Below the pieces are notes generated by a model that had not been told where the DNA came from, made no database searches, and worked only from the letters and a program-made list of their open reading frames with translations. From assembly GCA_964658445.1 (NCBI GenBank), contig CAZZZH010000074.1, forward strand, positions 1-17,885: a stretch of 17,885 nucleotides of DNA, in the 5' to 3' direction. Numbering within the stretch: the first letter of the stretch is position 1; the number at the start of each line of letters is the position of its first letter. This DNA comes from Ilyomonas sp964658445. Lineage in GTDB: Bacteria > Bacteroidota > Bacteroidia > Chitinophagales > Chitinophagaceae. A program made the translations under genes and the position numbers. Below are positions 14,599 to 17,885 of this stretch, in pieces.

Positions 14599-16296
14599 TT
14601 AAAAATGATAAACAACACCGCCCAAAGCCTGAAAACCCAAGACTTCGTACTGATGCCAGCGTTGGTATTTATTGTTGAATAAATTGTTGAACTGAAGCCA
14701 CGCACTGAACGATTGATTGATTCTAAATTCAGCACCCGCATTTAAATCAAATGCTCCCGCCAAGCGATTAAGTTCTCTGCTTTTGGTAGTGAGATAACGC
14801 GCTCCATCCCAGAAGAACAGGTCGCTTTTAAACAATAAATCTTTTGTCACATTCCATCTTAAAGAGCCATTGATTTCATTTGGTAACAAGCCCCAGGCTT
14901 TATCGTTATCAGTAAGGTTGCTATACTTATTGATAGTAGCACCAGCCAATAAAGAAAACTTCTCCTGGAAGGTATAACCGATCTCACCATGCAGTTTAAA
15001 GTTCTTCATATCGCTTTCATTTACCACATTGAAAGAGCGCCCGGTAATACTATCATCTAAAAACAAAGGTTGATTAAAGATGTGCTCTAAAGTAACCTGT
15101 GCATTATAAGTGAAATGGCTGCCTGCACTGCCTTTGAAGCCGCCATAAGCATCTATGATACGCGTACTTTTTAAGAAAGTGGGCTGCTGTATCCAGGGAT
15201 TGAAAGTAGCCAGAGATTGATAACTGGTTTTGTTGTAATAGCCTTTCCAGCCAGCAATTAACACAAACTTTTCTTCATTAATCTTCGCTTCCGCGGTTAC
15301 GTTTGGAAGCATGTGGAAGTCTTTATTATCCCACGATGGTGTAACGCCACCAACAATAGTAAAGCCATTACTCGCATACTGTAAAGCAGGCGACAGATAA
15401 ACCAAGTTGTTATTGATTTTACTAACGGTATCGCCTTTGTAGCCGGTGATATCTGCCGTTAAACCAAATTTAAACACGAAGTTGTCACCAAAGGTTTTTG
15501 AGACAGGCGCGTCTAAAATTACATCTGTTTCATGCGCATTGCGGTTGTCGGTAAAGCCAGCCGCATAAATGCTTGGATTGTATGAAACACCGATGCTGTT
15601 TATCGTCTTATTGCGCAAGCCAAACTTAACACCAAACGTAGTGTAGGTGCGTCGTAAATCGTCTTTCGAAAACTTCAAGGTATCGGGCTGAAAGCCATAC
15701 TCGTATTGCTTATTATTATCAAAAAAGACTTTGCCGGTGATTTCATTATTACCATTGGTAAAAATACCACTCGCATCAGCATTGAAGCGCGCAAACTGCT
15801 GGTAAGGCAAACTACCTTTCGAAGACAAATACTTCGCATTCACATTTACCACCGAATGTGCACCATCACCAAACGACAAACCAGTTTGCAGGTAAGGCGT
15901 TGAATAATTGCCAAAGCCTGCTTTCAGGTAGTTTTTATTCTGCCAGTTGATGCCGGTATCAATATCAGCTGCCAACGGCTTTAAGGCTGCAGACTGATAA
16001 GTGAAAAACAAGTTTTGAGCAGGCACATTGTATTGCAAGGTTGGCAAGCTGGAATCGGGCAACGGCGTGGCTGCACTGAAGTTAATCTTTGCAGACGGCT
16101 TCAATACAGGTTTGTAAGAAGAGGTAACAGTAACCGTTCTGCCCGGTATCAATGTATCGGATGAAGACCGATTATTACTGGCTCTTGATGATGTGGAAGC
16201 TTCCTGCTTTGCTGCTCTCGACTTCTTACTTCGCTGTGCATTGGCAAAGGGAACGACAGCAAGGAAAACGATAGTACAAATGAATAATCTTTTCAT
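14599..16296 (-). CDS. TonB-receptor-like outer-membrane beta-barrel without plug
   Basis: A 565-residue outer-membrane protein. Residues 1-20 form a signal peptide (ending FANA, then Q). Residues 21-47 are a Lys/Ser-rich linker. A conserved-looking segment follows (RTVTVTSSYKPVLKPSAKINF, then YNVPAQNLFFTYQSAALKPLA), and then about 20 amphipathic strands to the C-terminus. The last strand ends GGVVYHF, with the terminal Phe expected for BAM-dependent barrels. It is too short for a full TonB-dependent receptor and shows no plug domain or TonB box, so ligand uptake by the classical route is doubtful. It begins 10 bases after the stop of the TPR gene, so the two are surely co-transcribed. It is likely to be annotated as TonB-dependent receptor; its true role is unknown. 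Confidence 0.85.
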   Translation of the reverse strand: MKRLFICTIVFLAVVPFANAQRSKKSRAAKQEASTSSRASNNRSSSDTLIPGRTVTVTSSYKPVLKPSAKINFSAATPLPDSSLPTLQYNVPAQNLFFTYQSAALKPLAADIDTGINWQNKNYLKAGFGNYSTPYLQTGLSFGDGAHSVVNVNAKYLSSKGSLPYQQFARFNADASGIFTNGNNEITGKVFFDNNKQYEYGFQPDTLKFSKDDLRRTYTTFGVKFGLRNKTINSIGVSYNPSIYAAGFTDNRNAHETDVILDAPVSKTFGDNFVFKFGLTADITGYKGDTVSKINNNLVYLSPALQYASNGFTIVGGVTPSWDNKDFHMLPNVTAEAKINEEKFVLIAGWKGYYNKTSYQSLATFNPWIQQPTFLKSTRIIDAYGGFKGSAGSHFTYNAQVTLEHIFNQPLFLDDSITGRSFNVVNESDMKNFKLHGEIGYTFQEKFSLLAGATINKYSNLTDNDKAWGLLPNEINGSLRWNVTKDLLFKSDLFFWDGARYLTTKSRELNRLAGAFDLNAGAEFRINQSFSAWLQFNNLFNNKYQRWHQYEVLGFQALGGVVYHF

Positions 16297-16306
16297 GGAG
16301 TGGTTT

Positions 16307-17885
16307 CTATTGTTGTTCTACTTTGCTGTATTTTTCTTTCTCAGAGATTACATTGTCAAGCTTTTGCTGGGCTTCGCTTTTTAAAGCCGCATCCTCTGCA
16401 TTTTCAACCACGCTTTTCAGCGTTGCTTCTGCATTGAAATAATCTTGTTCTTTAAAATAAATATCGCCCAGCAAGATGTAGGCTTTGGTAATCCAGTAAT
16501 CGTATGAACCTGCTTTGTTGATCACATCGAAGCTTGCTTTTTCTGCCAGCTTCAATTGGTTTTGCTGTACATACATTTCAGCAATGCGATAACGTGCTTC
16601 GGCCGCATATTCCGATTTACCTAAACTCACAACAGCGCTATAAGATGATAAGGCATCTGATGTATGGTTGTTTGCCTGCGCAGCTTTTGCAATCACCATG
16701 TTGGCGATCATTTTATCGTCTGTAGCGGTACCTTTCTCTGCCAATAAATCCTGAGCATTGGAGACTGCAGAAGCATCAAACTGTGAGAGCTTGTACTGGC
16801 AGCGAAGTAAGCCTCGCATACTTTCGAGCTTTGTATCTTGCCCTGTAGCAATAGTCTTTAGCTGCGCAAAAAACTGAGCTGCTTTATTGTAATCTTTTAC
16901 TTCAAAATAGTTGATGCGGGCAGCAGATAAAGTAGATTCTTCTGCCCACTTGTTGGGTGCTTTATCAGCCACACCACTGAAGTAACTCAACGCATTCTTA
17001 TAGTCTTTTCTATCGTTGTAAATAGAAGCTGTGTAATAACCAGCATCTATTGCATACTGACCATCGGGGAACTGCGTGAGATAAGACTGAAACCCTTGCA
17101 GGGCTTTGTCTATGTTCTTATTGTTGTATTGAATGAAGGCAGAAGAATAAGTCAAAGAATCTTCTTCTGAAGTGCTTACTTCTTTACCATTCTGGCGCAT
17201 AAAGGCGACAAACTGCTGAGGCTGTTGCTTAGCGATAAAAATGTTTCTTACATACTCTACTGCATCGTTGCTTTCATCTGAAGCCGGATAGTTTGAGATC
17301 AAGGCTTTGAAGCGGTTTAAAGCTTCATCATCATTGTTCAGGTTGAAATAACAAACACCTAATTTTAATAAAGCTTCAGGCTTGTAATTAACTGCGTTTT
17401 TATTGTTTAAAATATCATTCAAAGGAGCAAGCGCATTGTTGAAATTCTCGCTTGCCATGTAAGTGTTTGCCGTTTCCATATTGGCATCGGGCACTAATAC
17501 AGACGAAGGATATTTTTGTATAAAAGAACGAAGCAAAGCCAGCTTCTCTGTTGAATTATTAGACGCGCCTGCAATGATGGCTTTCTGGTAAGAAGCATAA
17601 TCGGCGGAAGGCAGATTTAAAGCAATAGCCGTCTCATACATCTGCAAAGCTTTGCTATAACTCTTGCGCATAAAATAACAATCGGCACTGCGCAGATAAG
17701 CATCCTGCTGAATGCTGGAAGAGGCTGTGGAAACCGTTATAGTAACGGCTTCGAAGTACTTCAAAGCTTCGTTATAATCCTGTTGCTTCAGGTTGCTGTA
17801 GCCTAAGATATAACGGGCATCCTGTGGATTGACTTCACCATAAGAAACAGGGTTGCGCAAATAGCTTGTAAGATAATCAATGGCT
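16307..17885 (-). CDS. TPR-repeat protein, 5' end outside the window
   Basis: The frame is open to the right edge (upstream of the first in-frame start candidate it reads AIDYLTSYLRNPVSYG), so at least 526 residues are present and the N-terminus is missing. The protein is built almost wholly of tetratricopeptide helices, with typical pairs such as ARYILGYSNLKQQDYNEALK, AIDAGYYTASIYNDRKDYKN, and AKAYILLGDIYFKEQDYFNAEA-type repeats near the end. This class resembles the BamD/YbgF-type TPRs that work in the periplasm on envelope assembly. Whether it has a signal peptide cannot be seen. The C-terminus is a charged helix (LDNVISEKEKYSKVEQQ). It is followed after 10 bases by the TonB-receptor-like barrel, suggesting the two proteins act together at the outer membrane (inference). 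Confidence 0.88.
   Translation of the reverse strand, partial: AIDYLTSYLRNPVSYGEVNPQDARYILGYSNLKQQDYNEALKYFEAVTITVSTASSSIQQDAYLRSADCYFMRKSYSKALQMYETAIALNLPSADYASYQKAIIAGASNNSTEKLALLRSFIQKYPSSVLVPDANMETANTYMASENFNNALAPLNDILNNKNAVNYKPEALLKLGVCYFNLNNDDEALNRFKALISNYPASDESNDAVEYVRNIFIAKQQPQQFVAFMRQNGKEVSTSEEDSLTYSSAFIQYNNKNIDKALQGFQSYLTQFPDGQYAIDAGYYTASIYNDRKDYKNALSYFSGVADKAPNKWAEESTLSAARINYFEVKDYNKAAQFFAQLKTIATGQDTKLESMRGLLRCQYKLSQFDASAVSNAQDLLAEKGTATDDKMIANMVIAKAAQANNHTSDALSSYSAVVSLGKSEYAAEARYRIAEMYVQQNQLKLAEKASFDVINKAGSYDYWITKAYILLGDIYFKEQDYFNAEATLKSVVENAEDAALKSEAQQKLDNVISEKEKYSKVEQQ

Overview
The window looks like chromosomal DNA from a Bacteroidota bacterium, most likely a member of the Chitinophagaceae or a close relative. 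This rests on the style of the proteins: a short Crp/Fnr regulator ending in an ETLSR-type helix-turn-helix, Bacteroidota-type outer-membrane barrels, a TPR protein followed by a plug-less TonB-receptor-like barrel, and era and der close together. It also rests on AT-rich intergenic DNA carrying TAnnTTTG-type -7 elements rather than TATAAT. I see no rRNA, tRNA, CRISPR array, insertion sequence, prophage or plasmid feature.

Layout. 1-1232 (+): a Crp/Fnr-type regulator, then a DinB-superfamily protein. 1281-2276 (-): a small acidic protein of unknown function and, 48 bases downstream, a secreted MORN/YwqK-like repeat protein. 2277-2630 holds no gene, only a candidate minus-strand promoter and a strong hairpin terminator. 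2631-3705 (-): a stand-alone receiver-domain protein and a short relative of the COG5526 lysozyme family that appears to lack its catalytic Glu and its C-terminal half. 3975-5702 (+): a complete phosphoglucomutase/phosphomannomutase with a terminator. 5933-8811 (-): the ribosome-assembly GTPases Der and Era and a second stand-alone receiver protein. 8990-9664 (-): an OmpA-family lipoprotein. 9801-10064 (+): a small membrane protein that converges on, and overlaps, an APC-family permease (10023-11435, -). 11498-13256 (+): a cytoplasmic GH13 enzyme and an ElaA-type acetyltransferase. 13460-14428 (+): an outer-membrane barrel protein, ended by a 54-base perfect palindrome. 14599-17885 (-): a TonB-receptor-like barrel directly downstream of a TPR protein that runs off the right edge.

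How the genes fit together. Most of the window is housekeeping: sugar-phosphate interconversion (pgm with the GH13 enzyme), ribosome biogenesis (der, era) and envelope structure (OmpA lipoprotein, two barrels, TPR partner). The two receiver proteins have no kinase or output domain nearby, so their partners must lie elsewhere. Several start codons were moved inward from longer open frames that begin with TTG, to ATG codons that match the family N-terminus or a signal peptide.

I found no convincing new multi-gene system. The best leads are the degenerate lysozyme-like gene, the TPR/barrel pair, and the small acidic protein with its long leader.
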